Part shown: positions 11,776-21,218 of the stretch, piece by piece
Numbering within the stretch: the first letter of the stretch is position 1
How the letters are laid out: each line of letters starts with the position of its first letter
From: Earliella scabrosa
Taxonomy: Eukaryota; Basidiomycota; Agaricomycetes; Polyporales; Polyporaceae
Direction of reading: 5' to 3'
DNA: 64,000 nucleotides
Assembly: GCA_022605405.1 (NCBI GenBank)
Contig: JABYQQ010000005.1
Location: forward strand, 620,001 to 684,000
Notes under the pieces: model-generated
What the model was told of the DNA's origin: nothing
Databases searched by the model: none
The model's input: only the letters and a program-made list of their open reading frames with translations
Made by a program: the position numbers and the translations under genes

Positions 11776-13278
11776 ATGGGCAAATGGTTTGTGGGCCACC
11801 CACGATGGAATATCAAGTTTTCTGAATGCTACTGCGCTTTAGGACCCTTGAATATCACGATGAAGTACTACGGAACAAGGTGAAGAGCCTTGTGTGAGTA
11901 TCACCTTGACTGTCGCATCCCCCAGGACCTGACCATCCGATAGGCAGGGTGCTATCAAACGCATGAAGGTTGAAGATGAAAAACCGACAATAACCTACGA
12001 AGCATTTGTGGAGGACCTGGACGAGGGAGACTCTTTCACCGCATCATTGGTCGATGTGCTAGTCAAGGTGCGTCAGTTCCGGGTGCTGACTCCGATCTAC
12101 TGTAGCTCACATTTCAGCAGGAGCTGGCAGAGCGCAGGACACGGCCAAACCCCGGAGACCGTCGCCTCATCTCTGAACGAACTGCGAAGAGTCTTCGCAT
12201 GCAGGCTGCTCCTCTGCACGTCTATCGAGGCAGCCATGGCAGCCATGGTCCGCGCGAGAGAAACCGTCGTGTCCCGATTCCTGCTCGCCGTCGCTCTTCA
12301 TCATTCTACAGTAACTTCAACGACATGCTCTCTGATTCGGACGGAGAAGCCGAGTATGGAACGGTGTTGGGCTCCAGCAGCCAACTCGAAGGTGCACGTC
12401 TCAACACTGATCTATATGACGCCTACTTCCCTTCCACTCTCGACCTTCCCGGAACCCTCTCCCGCACAGATCGTCCGTCTAGCCCTCCGCAACCTCCAGA
12501 AACTGCGTCAAGTGGAACCTGGTTCTCAATAAGCCCCCCTCCGAGGGCACCTTCAACCATGTACAATACGTCGGGTCCAGCGTGGACAGGCTTGGGAGGA
12601 CCGGGATCCTCGCTGAGCCGCACATCTACCATCCGCCGCTCGTCACGACCCCGCACTTTGGACATGAGCGACTTTGCCTCCTTCACTTCCCGTCGCCGCT
12701 CCGCCATCAGGAACAGTTCAGCCCGAGACGAAGGTTCACGCGAGGGGTCCTCTACTGACACAGCTGGCAGGTCCGCGGAGCCGTCTGTGAGCCCCGCGGA
12801 CGCCAGCTCAAGTGGGCCATACGACCTCAGCGCGTGGATCTCCCGCGCTGGTGCGAGCTCCGGAAATGCACCCTCCGGAGGCTCAACGTATGAGGACAGT
12901 GCCACTTCGACTAGCTCACACCCGAGCTCTTCGCAAATGTGGTTCTCTATGACTTCAGGTGCTTCCTCGCCGTTTGCCCACCCGTCCTTGGCCGCGCTCC
13001 CCCGTAGGTCAAGCACCACCGACCTCAACGATGATAGGCGGCAGGCAATCGCCCCCCGTCTGCGCCGGGGCGGTCTGCGTCCACCCGAGTCGCTGTTGTT
13101 GCATGGACCCGGTTCATCTGCCCCGGTGACGGCGGAACGTGCCTCTGCGCATACTTCACATTCCATGGACACCCTGCGTACGGACGCACACTCTCCTGAA
13201 CAGCCTGGGAGCGGCGAGGAGACTGTTGCACCGCCGCCAGAGAGTAGCACTGCACGCGCTACGTCTCCTATCGCCTAG
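11776..13278 (+). CDS. Unrecognised Ser-rich protein with a short conserved-looking N terminus
   Basis: Four exons (11776-11786, 11843-11893, 11944-12067, 12106-13278) join to 452 residues. The first exon is only 11 nt (M-G-K plus part of Trp). Residues 1 to about 75 are charged and predicted helical, including R-N-K-V-K-S-L-V-Q-G-A-I-K-R-M-K and a F-V-E-D-L-D-E-G-D segment. The rest is Ser/Pro/Thr/Arg-rich and probably disordered, with many R-R-S-S type sites that could be phosphorylated. There is no signal peptide or membrane segment. I do not know a family for it. The start was chosen because it gives a clean 56-nt intron and phase continuity; exon 4 as coding is well supported by its length. 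Confidence 0.65.
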
Positions 13279-13550
13279 AGCCCTGGGCTTGCCAGCACGA
13301 CTGATTGTCTAGATTTGGGTCGGACGTTCTTGTATCTCTACCTCGTACCTGCTGTACTGTTATGCTGTCGCCGTCCAATTGCATGCTCATGTCGTGTCTC
13401 CCACTCGAAAGTTGAATGCTGAACCGGAAACCATGCGTGTCTATGCGGGAAGGCCATGTGACGCAGTCGGAGTGCTGGGCGCTTCTCTACCTTGTACTCA
13501 ACCACGACCAGGGCCCACAACGCTCCCATCCCTACTTTCCAACCGGCACA

Positions 13551-14722
13551 ATGTTCAAGAAACGATCACGTCCTGCACCACGTACTCGTCAACCTATCCT
13601 TGCGGAAGAAGACCCGTCATCTACAACTGAAGAGCAGCAGGAACAGCAAGAGGAGGAGAAGCTCGAGTAGGTAAGCGAATCTGGCTATATGCGTTCACAA
13701 CTGACCTGCCCATGGTCTAGCGTCGCGGATCTCATTGAGCTCAGGAAACTGAGGAAAGCGCGAGAGGGCATTGACGTCGCCAAACTCTCGAAAGGCGATA
13801 TCAAGAAGAAGCGCAAGCGGCCAAAGGAAGGGGAGGAGGAGGTCTATGGGCTCAGACCTGGCGTTGCTACACATGACAATGATGAAGAGTGCGTGGACTT
13901 CCCGTGTTGCTCTGCGATGTGCTGACGTGCGGTCAGGGAGGAGGATGCGGAAACCAAGGCGAGAAAGGTTGTCCGCGCGAACAACTTCACGCAACAGACG
14001 AACGCCCTCGATGTGGACAAGCATATGTGCGTTGTTCCCGCTCGTTCCCCCAGTTCCCCATCGTGACGTTGTTCAGGATGGCATATATCGAGGAGAACAT
14101 GAAGCTACGGAAGGGTGCAAAGGAGGAGAAGCAGGAAGACGACGGGCCTGCAGACCCTTACGCTGAGCTCTTCCGTCTGACAGACAAGAACAAGAAGAAG
14201 GAGGAAGAGGGCAACGTCACGAACAGTCTCGCTATGCTGACCGCCATTCCTGAGGTCGATCTAGGCATGGAGTGCGTGCTCTCTCATACCCAGCCCTTGC
14301 ACCTCTCTGACATCCCGTCGCGATGACAGCACGCGTCTCAAGAACATTGAAGAGACGGAGAAGGCGAAGCGTCTCATCTCGGAACAGCGCAAAGAGCGTA
14401 TGAAGCGAGATGATGAGGCACACCTTGCCGCTGCTCGATGTATGCCGTGTCTTTGATCGCTCGTGCACATGGAATGCTGACGATGTCATGCAGTCTACCG
14501 ACCGAACCTCAAGGCCAAGTCGGACGCTGACATCATGCGAGATGCTAAACTGGAAGCTATGGGGCTACGGCCTGACGATCACGAGTATCGCCGGCCATCC
14601 GACCGTCCGCAGATGGCTACGGACGAGATTGTGCGTCTTTCCTCGTACTCTTCGACGCAATTGCCCGTCTTGACAGTTGTCTTCAGGTTATGGAGCGGTT
14701 CAAGAAGAGGATGCGCAAGTGA
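13551..14722 (+). CDS. TLS1 / HCA59 (C9orf78) family protein
   Basis: Seven exons (13551-13666, 13721-13888, 13937-14026, 14077-14271, 14330-14439, 14494-14630, 14687-14722) join to 283 residues. It is highly charged, with Lys/Glu-rich helices. Family features are V-A-D-L-I-E-L-R-K-L-R-K near residue 40, N-N-F-T-Q-Q-T-N-A-L-D-V-D-K-H-M-M-A-Y-I-E, and A-D-P-Y-A-E-L-F. The human homologue C9orf78 and fission yeast Tls1 associate with the U5 snRNP helicase Brr2 and affect splicing; Tls1 influences telomere and heterochromatin gene expression through splicing. The last exon is 36 nt. Six introns in about 1.2 kb is dense even for this window. Confidence 0.88.
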
Positions 14723-15127
14723 TGGGAGCTGTGTGTCTGGTATCGATGCTCGTGTACTATTACCCCTTTATGCTGAATTGGGTTACAGCTAGAAGCGTTG
14801 GGCAATGCGCGTGCTTAGGCGTGAGTTCCTTCGCTATGACCTCGCCTCGGCCCAGCCATGTCCTGTGTTGAGTGCATCGAGTCGAGAGGTTGCACGGATA
14901 GAACCACTCGGAGGATCGGCCTTCCTCCATGCTGAACAAAGCCAGTGCGTCACTCATCATCTCTTGAGCCAGTCTTTGCATCCATATCGCATTCGGGTTC
15001 TCATACATCTGTACGATGTTGCGTGCCTCCAGAACTCGATGGTAGGATTCAGCACAGACGTCAAGTTCTAGGTGGGCCTGTGCATTTTCCATCTTTCTCC
15101 GTGCGGATAGGCGACCTCTGGGAAAGA

Positions 15128-15165
15128 TTCCTTCCATCGGGAACCGAACCAAACGCTTCTACTAG
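15128..15165 (-). repeat. Degenerate tRNA 3' tail copy
   Basis: Read on the minus strand this matches the T-arm and acceptor end of the nearby tRNA-Tyr imperfectly, with GGTTCGGTTCC in place of the B box and GGAAGGAAT at the end. No 5' half is present. Similarity was judged by eye. Confidence 0.35.
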
Positions 15166-15221
15166 ACCCCCATCCCCTAGTGCTCCTCCTCCCCGTTCGG
15201 CCGAGAGCGCAAAAACAATGT

Positions 15222-15255
15222 GTTCCTTCGGGGATCGAACCAGCGACATCCGGCT
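15222..15255 (-). repeat. Truncated tRNA-Tyr 3' tail copy
   Basis: On the minus strand the stretch GATGTCGCTGGTTCGATCCC is identical to the anticodon-stem-to-T-arm part of the tRNA-Tyr about 75-90 bp away, and is followed by CGAAGGAA. There is no matching 5' half, so it cannot fold as a tRNA. Confidence 0.7.
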
Positions 15256-15284
15256 TAGGCAGCCAAAAAAACCGTAGAAAATAG

Positions 15285-15291
15285 GCAAAAA
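15285..15291 (-). terminator. Pol III oligo-T terminator of tRNA-Tyr
   Basis: A run of at least six T on the minus strand starts two bases after the tRNA 3' end, the standard RNA polymerase III stop signal. Confidence 0.8.
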
Positions 15292-15293
15292 AT

Positions 15294-15380
15294 TCCTTCG
15301 AGCCGGGATCGAACCAGCGACATCAAGATGCACGTGATCCAATTACAGTCTTGCGCTCTTCCAACTGAGCTATCGAAGGA
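15294..15380 (-). tRNA. tRNA-Tyr (GTA) with an intron
   Basis: The 87-nt minus-strand sequence folds as a tRNA: acceptor TCCTTCG pairs with CGAAGGA, the D-arm has TAGCTCAGTTGG, and the T-arm has GGTTCGATCC. The anticodon loop CTGTAA contains the GTA anticodon, and a 13-14 nt intron follows position 37 before the 3' stem TCTTG. Eukaryotic tRNA-Tyr genes nearly always carry an intron here. A run of T (TTTTTT on the minus strand, 15291-15285) immediately downstream is a Pol III terminator. The intron includes a CACGTG palindrome, probably incidental. Confidence 0.95.
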
Positions 15381-16284
15381 TGCCTATCTTGCCCATTGAT
15401 GCAGCCATATCCTCAACGTTTTAAGCGCTGGTTTACATACCCTCGCCAAGGTCCACGCCAGCCCTCTCGAGTCTCTATAGTATGGAATATCCGACCTTGA
15501 AGCCTCAAGGACCCTTTCACTGTCTTTTGAGGTGAGTAGCTCATGCAAGCTTGACCTCAAGTCACGGCTCTTGAGCCTTGCCTTCATGAGGAAACTAAGC
15601 ACCTACCCAGACAGCTGTCTTCAAGGCCAGGCAGGTTTCTGCTTTGGTAGTAACCGCCTGGACTTGGGGACCTCGTAGCTGGATGACGGCCGTAATTTGC
15701 AATCTGAAATCATTTCCAGCAACGGTCCGAATGAACAACATCACTGACCCAATACTACGTAGGTCAGCCTCATCGACCACTAGCACGTCGTGGTCGGTCG
15801 TGCCACTTCTCATCGTCAACTTCACTCCTCTGGGGACACGTGCGGGGCAAAGTCAGCTAGAGTATACAATCTGGAATTGTAGTAGGACGAGACGTAAAGA
15901 CACGAATATGACTGGCCCACCCCGTCTGCGACGCATCAGTTGTGTGAACAGCGAACCTGTGCCATAGCGCTGTATTCCAAATCCTCTCCAACAGGCTCTC
16001 TCCCGTCCTGCGTTCTTTCTGCATTCGTGTCTAAAGCGATTGGCCGGGGGCGTCCCTGCGTGACCGGAGAGGCTGCTGAATCATGGCCGTCTGTCAGTCG
16101 CCCGGCGTCATCATGTCGCGATGGTGTCGACCACTCGCCGTGCACCCATTCCGCCTCCTCGTCCCGTCTTATACCTCTGGACCCTCGACATGCTCTCTTC
16201 CACACGCTTCTGCGACTGTCTGACGAACACATCTCTCCGACCTCCATAGCCCCCTATCTTCCATCTTCTACAACATTGTGCACG
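15381..16284. other. Upstream region of PAPS reductase; no gene seen
   Basis: About 900 bp between tRNA-Tyr (-) and the PAPS reductase start. Short frames exist on both strands but none has a recognisable product. A CACGTG hexamer sits at 15837-15842, about 445 bp upstream of the reductase ATG. The last 130 bp before the ATG are pyrimidine-rich, a common fungal promoter feature. Confidence 0.45.
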
Positions 16285-17274
16285 ATGGCCGCTACCGCCG
16301 AGTCCTCCAAGCCGACCTTCGACAAGCCTCTGAAGCTCCCCCTCTCGCAGGAGGAGATCGACCGCATCAACGCGTACCTGCGCGACCTCACCCCGGAGCA
16401 GATCCTCGAATGGGCCGTCGAGCACGTCCCGGGCCTCTACCAGACGACGGCGTTCGGCCTCACGGGCCTCGTCGCCATCGACATGCTCTCCAAGATCACG
16501 CAGAACCCCCCACCGCTGATCTTCGTCGACACCCTGTACCACTTCCCGGAAACGTACGAGCTCGTGGAGGAGGTCAAGAAGCGGTACAACCGCGACGTGG
16601 CCGTGTACAAGCCCGAGGGGTGCGAGACCGTCGAGGACTTTGAGAAGAAGTACGGCCAGAAGTTCTGGGAGGCGGACGAGACGACGTACGACTACCTCGT
16701 CAAGGTACGTGGCATGCGCACGATCCGTTTCGCATAGTCCTCACCCCTCGTGCGATGCCCAGGTCGAGCCCGCCCGGAGAGCGTATGAAGAGCTCGGGGT
16801 CAAGGCGGTCATCACCGGCCGCCGTGCGTCGCAGGGCGCGGACCGGGCGAACCTCCAGCCGTTCGAGGTCGACAACACCGGCCTCGTCAAGCTGAACCCC
16901 CTCTTCTCCTGGACGTTCCCGTTCGTCGAATGGTACGTCAGCAGCAACAAGGTCCCGCGCAACAAGCTGCTCGACCAGGGCTACCGGAGCATCGGCGACT
17001 GGCACAGCACCGTCAAGAGCGGCGAGGGCGACACGGGCGAGCGTGCCGGTCGCTGGGCGGGCAAGAAGGAGAAGACCGAGTGCGGTCTGCACGTCGACTA
17101 CTTCAAGCTTAAGGCGGAGGCTGAGAAGAAGGTACGTTCTTGCGCTAGTCCTTCATGTATACCTCTCGCTGACGAGACTCGCACTCCCAGCTGAAGGAAA
17201 AGGCCGCGAGCGAGCAGCCGGCGCCGTCAGAGTCGGTCCCTGTCTCGGCGCCGACAGTGGAGGCAACCGCCTGA
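16285..17274 (+). CDS. MET16: Phosphoadenylyl-sulfate (PAPS) reductase, thioredoxin-dependent
   Basis: Three exons (16285-16704, 16763-17131, 17191-17274) encode 290 residues. The protein belongs to the adenine nucleotide alpha-hydrolase-like PAPS reductase family: F-G-L-T-G-L-V-A-I-D-M-L, I-F-V-D-T-L-Y-H-F-P-E-T-Y, V-I-T-G-R-R-A-S-Q-G, and the C-terminal catalytic motif K-T-E-C-G-L-H with the redox Cys. There is one Cys in the ECGLH motif and no Cys pairs for an iron-sulfur cluster, so it should use PAPS rather than APS. It reduces PAPS to sulfite in sulfate assimilation to Cys and Met. The final exon adds a short non-conserved tail. Codon use is strongly GC3-biased, suggesting good expression. 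Confidence 0.96.
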
Positions 17275-17645
17275 GCGTGTTCGCCGGTCTGACTGGATAT
17301 CTGTAGAGGGCCCGAGTGTGACGCATCACATTGTATCATCCCGTGTATCGCCTAGTATGCTCTATCTTATGCTTTCTCTTATGCATTCACGCCCTCTTCC
17401 GCCGGCCTCGTGCGAGGCGACCGTTTCGCGAAGACATACGCCGGCTCGGAAGTGCCACTCGACAGACGCCGTCACGAACGGGCCCCACGGCCGCGAAGGA
17501 ACTTTGCGCTCGAATTGTCTCTCAGCCTCACTCTCAACTGAGTCCGATGAGCTCCGCTGCGAACAGGAGCGCGCATATATACATTCGCTCCCTGCGCCCA
17601 TGTGCCCCCGTGCTCCTCTCCCGGCCTTCTTGCGTCGCATGAGTG
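17275..17645. other. Intergenic region
   Basis: 371 bp between the PAPS reductase stop and the RNase III start. It should hold the 3' UTR and the next promoter. No gene or motif is evident. Confidence 0.4.
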
Positions 17646-19113
17646 ATGGGCATCATGGCGATTGAAGCAAAGTACGCATTCCCTCGAAACAGATCTGTTG
17701 CGAAACTGATGTGCCTTGGCCCCATCTGCTAGCCTGAACGGCGTCGGCGTTGCTGTCGGAGCTGCCGAGGTTGGAGACGCGGCCGAGGGAGGCACCCCGG
17801 GCAATGCAGCAGCCAACGGCGCGAACGGGGTTAACGGATTCGCCACAGCGATCAACCTGAACAGACCCGGGATCGGCGTCGCTCGTGCGCCCGCTCTGCC
17901 CAACGGACGCGCACCGCTCAAGTACGTCGATCGTTCGAGCCTCGATGGCTGAGATCTGCGAGCTGAACGCTGTTGGATCGTGGTGCCCGCGCGAGCAGAC
18001 CAGAGTTCCCGGACGGCCTGCCTCAGCTGCCCGAGATCCACTCGGACCAGCTTCGTTTGCAGGTGTTCACCCACCGTAGCTTCTTCGCCCGCCCCACGCA
18101 CGTCTTCGAGGACATGCCAGACGACCCGAGCCCGGATAACGAGATGTGGGTCCACTTCCCTGCACACAGATGCCGTACTCCCCCGAGCTAAGCTGACGGC
18201 GGGTGTCATCGCGCAGGCTCGAGCATCTTGGTGATTCGGTTCTCAGTCTGGTCGTGACGGGGATGATGAGGGAGGTCTACCCCTGCCTCCGAGTGGGGCC
18301 GTCCACGGTATGTGTAGTCCTTAAGATCGTCGTCTCGTCGATGCTCAAACGCGGCGTAGAAAATACGCGCCCTTGTCGTCGGGAACCCCACCCTCGCTGC
18401 GATGTGGGTATGCACAGTGCGGTAAGGTACATCGTATACTGACGATAGCATCGCAGCTCTGTCCAATACCGCCTGCCGGAGAGGCTGCGCATGCACCCCG
18501 CGCAAGCCATCACCCTTCGTGCATCCACCAACATTCAAGGTATGCCTTCATCCTCAAAACCATTTGTTTACGCACTAAGTGCCCATGTCCAGCTGACCTC
18601 TTCGAGTCCTTCGTGGGCGGCGTGTACCTCGATCGCGGTCTTGAGGTCACCAAGTCCTGGCTGCACCCCCTTCTCCGCCCCTACCTCGCCGAAGCCTACC
18701 GCATCGTCCGCGTCCAACACGGCCTCCCTCCCGACCCCGAGCCGCTCTACCCGACCATCACGCTCGCATACCACCACGCCCCGCACCCGGTCGTGCCCCA
18801 GAGCGGCGACGGCACCGACGGCACGAGCCCGCGGCTGCCCGTGCCGACGTGGTCGATCCCCCCGCCGCCGCGCATCCCGGGCAACGTCGGGCACCTGTCG
18901 CTCTTCAACCAGCACCTGCAGCAGCAGTGCAAGAACATCGAGTGGGTGTACTCGGACAGCGCGGGCGAGGGCACGAAGACGACGCCGATCTGGGTCGTGC
19001 GCGCGATGGTCGACGGCGAGTGCCTCGGGCGCGGGCGCGGGAGCACGAAGAAGGCCGCGCGGAACGAGGCTGCGAAGGAGGGCCTGCTGAACTTGGGCAT
19101 CTACGTCTCGTGA
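17646..19113 (+). CDS. Ribonuclease III with C-terminal dsRNA-binding domain
   Basis: Seven exons (17646-17671, 17733-17921, 17999-18145, 18217-18307, 18360-18403, 18457-18539, 18593-19113) join to 366 residues. An Ala/Gly/Asn-rich N-terminal ~60 residues precedes the RNase III domain, with F-T-H-R-S, the signature L-E-H-L-G-D-S-V-L (usual form LEFLGDAVL), K-I-R-A-L-V-V-G-N-P-T-L-A, and D-L-F-E-S-F-V-G-G-V-Y-L-D. The four acidic residues expected for metal binding (E and D of the first motif, D and E of the second) are all present. The C terminus has a dsRBD-like region ending G-S-T-K-K-A-A-R-N-E-A-A-K. It has no helicase, PAZ or second RIII domain, so it is a Pac1/Rnt1-type enzyme rather than Dicer. 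A downstream in-frame ATG at 17655 is an alternative start. Confidence 0.88.
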
Positions 19114-19652
19114 GTGTCTCTCTCTTTCTCTTTTGATCTCTCTGTGCGCCTCTGTGCGCGGGGTGGAAGGAAGGACGGCGAGCTGACGATGTGGGGCAAG
19201 CATAGAGCGCCGGAGGGGCTGTATCCTGCTTGAGCCCTCGCACCTTGTCTCTAGACTCGCGCTGGATGTGCGCAGCCGGCGAAGCTGGTCATCCCGCTCA
19301 GGTGTGAAGACATTGTGCGGGGGTTTGCTGCGGAGGCCGTTCATCCCCCGGATCCGGACGGACGCGTTTGCGCTCTCGCGCTCGGGGAGCATGAGGCATG
19401 TGTACGATCTGCTGTTTGCTGTGCGCTTTCGTCGTGTGTTTTGAATGTTCTTGACCTGTCGACTGCTGTTCTGTGCTATCGGACTTTGTGCTTGTGCTTG
19501 CGATTCGTGTTCTGTGTATCGTGCTATGCTCTATGTTCTCCGTTTTGTATGTTTGGATACGTGTTGTATATAGATCGATGATGCTGAATGGAGCGAATAA
19601 CTATGGGTACAATATAAAACGCACGGAAGATGGTGTACTTTTGTGGAACACA
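19114..19652. other. Convergent intergenic region
   Basis: About 540 bp between the RNase III stop (+) and the COA3 stop (-). The part at 19420-19600 is T-rich with short TGT/CTGT repeats, consistent with 3' UTR. No gene is seen. Confidence 0.4.
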
Positions 19653-20242
19653 TTATACGACCCGCCGTCTGCCAGTACTCCCCGTCCCCATCTTGCCAAT
19701 ATTGTCCACCGGCGGTGCGCCCCAAACCAACGTCCCGGTAGAAGGGTCGAACAAGGAAGGTATGCGGTGTTCCAGCAGAGGAGGGAGGATTCCGCGTCGA
19801 TGCCTCGACTGTGTCGTGCTCGTTGCCGGTGTCGAACTCGCAGCCGGTGTCGGGCTTGTTGTTGGTACCACCGTCGTCACGGCCTCTGCAGCCCCACGCC
19901 CCTCCGCGACGCCAGTACTAGTCTCCGCCTTCTGCATTCCAGAGCCGGCCATGAGCGCGCGCGCCTCCTCATCCACGTCGTCGAACGCGTCCTGCTTCAC
20001 GGCGCCGATCGAGTACGCCCACACGCCGACGGCGAAGCCTGCGAGGGCGACGCCGGTGAGGGCGTTCCGGAGTCGGAAGGGCTCGCGCGCGCGTTTTAGC
20101 CCGGGGGACATGAGCTGGAGGGGGGAAGCGTTGGTCGGTGTGCGATGTCTCACTGTGGGCTAGAGCGGGCATGTGCAGGACGTACGTTCTTGGGGCGGTA
20201 GGACGCGCGGGCAGATTTGGGGTCGACATATTGCTCTGTCAT
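19653..20242 (-). CDS. COA3: Cytochrome c oxidase assembly factor 3, mitochondrial
   Basis: Two exons (20242-20186, 20114-19653) encode 172 residues. The N terminus M-T-E-Q-Y-V-D-P-K-S-A-R-A-S-Y-R-P-K leads into S-P-G-L-K-R-A-R-E-P-F-R-L-R-N-A and a single membrane segment of about 20 residues beginning T-G-V-A-L-A-G-F-A-V-G-V-W-A-Y. This K-R-A-R-x-P-F-x-x-R-N-A plus TM arrangement is the COA3/CCDC56 signature. COA3 sits in the inner mitochondrial membrane and regulates Cox1 synthesis and early assembly. The ~100-residue C-terminal tail (Ala/Thr/Ser-rich) is longer than in yeast. The next gene on the same strand encodes a subunit of the same enzyme. Confidence 0.85.
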
Positions 20243-20646
20243 GGCAGCAGAGAGGGGGAGGTAGGAGGAGAGGTTGTAGCAGAAGGCAGGGTGCGCTAGA
20301 CACGGTGACGTCGCGACTTCGAGTTTGTCTCATGCACGTGAGGCCTGCGAGCTCTCATCGAGTACTCCTTCAGTCCGTCTCAACTCCTTCTCGACTCACA
20401 CATCCAATCTGAATGTCGAATGTTATCGTCTCATGCATCCTGAGCAGTACAACTATCATCACAGCGGGACTGTCAAGCGAACGACAGCATGGTCGGAAAA
20501 TATCGGATGCGTGAACGCGCCCATGCTGGCTGGTCGGGACTCGGAGGCCTGGAGGATCACACTAAAAAGACTGCCTTGTCTATGGGCAATTTATTGAAGG
20601 GACTGAGTGATCACTACATAGACGTTGGATCCGCATGCTTCACCAT
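20243..20646. other. Intergenic region between COA3 and COX7A
   Basis: 404 bp lying upstream of COA3 and downstream of COX7A on the minus strand. It should contain the COA3 promoter. No gene is seen. Confidence 0.4.
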
Positions 20647-21092
20647 TTACTCGGAGGGCTTGCCCTGGACGGTGAGAACAGGATATTCAGTATGGGGCCA
20701 AGGGGAGGGGACGTAACGGTTCAGCACTCACCCGGATGAGCTGGTATGCACCGTATGCTGTGCTGGCCATGCCAACAGAGAAGAGGGCGTAGTAGGCGTC
20801 TGGGGTGGGGTGCGTTGAGGGATTGCGCGAGGGGTGTGTACGGAGCATGCTACTCACTAACGTAGAGCTTCGAGCGGGGGAGGCGGTAGTAGATAGGGAC
20901 GTGCTGGCTCTGGAGTGTCGCGTTTGTTGAACGAGCTGTCCGAGGAACACTATGACACTTTCGAGAGGAAACTCACCTGGACGAGCTTCTGCCTCTCCAC
21001 GATACGGTTGGGCTCTGACGGTGCGAGCCAGGTCAGCTCAGGCAGGGGGCACAAAGGCATCGTTACTCACTGTTGACGACGGCGTTGAGCAT
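20647..21092 (-). CDS. Cytochrome c oxidase subunit 7A-type small subunit
   Basis: Five tiny exons (21092-21071, 21014-20977, 20909-20858, 20799-20732, 20664-20647) join in phase to just 65 residues. Order of motifs: N-R-I-V-E-R-Q-K-L-V-Q, V-P-I-Y-Y-R-L-P-R-S-K-L-Y-V, and one membrane helix A-L-F-S-V-G-M-A-S-T-A-Y-G-A-Y ending L-I-R-G-K-P-S-E. This is the COX7A/yeast Cox7 pattern (R-Q+K/Q, then L-P-R before a single TM). Yeast Cox7 has about 60 residues. The last exon is 18 nt including the stop; reading through its donor would give a different tail. It is a nuclear-encoded subunit of respiratory complex IV. Confidence 0.88.
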
Positions 21093-21218
21093 GTTGGAAT
21101 CAGCGAGTAATGACGGAGGAAGTGGTCGACGATGAAGATGTGAGGTCAAGTCGCGAGCTCGGGCGGAGTCCGAACTTGGGACCCGGCGCGACCTGCCTCG
21201 ACCGCGCCGCCGACCGCC
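21093..21218. promoter_or_regulatory. Divergent promoter region, COX7A / YAF9
   Basis: Only 126 bp separate the two start codons, so initiation signals for both genes must fall here or overlap the 5' UTRs. No TATA box is seen. Confidence 0.5.

Larger units (their letters stand above)
14723..15293. other. Intergenic region with tRNA 3' tail copies and one possible ORF
   Basis: Besides two partial tRNA tail copies (listed separately), a minus-strand open frame at about 15152-14760 is weakly gene-like: a predicted helical stretch with codons V-L-E-A-R-N-I-V-Q-M-Y-E-N and W-M-Q-R-L-A-Q-E-M-M. It has no recognisable family, and its 5' end runs into a tRNA-like tail. It may be a relic exon or chance. 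Confidence 0.3.
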
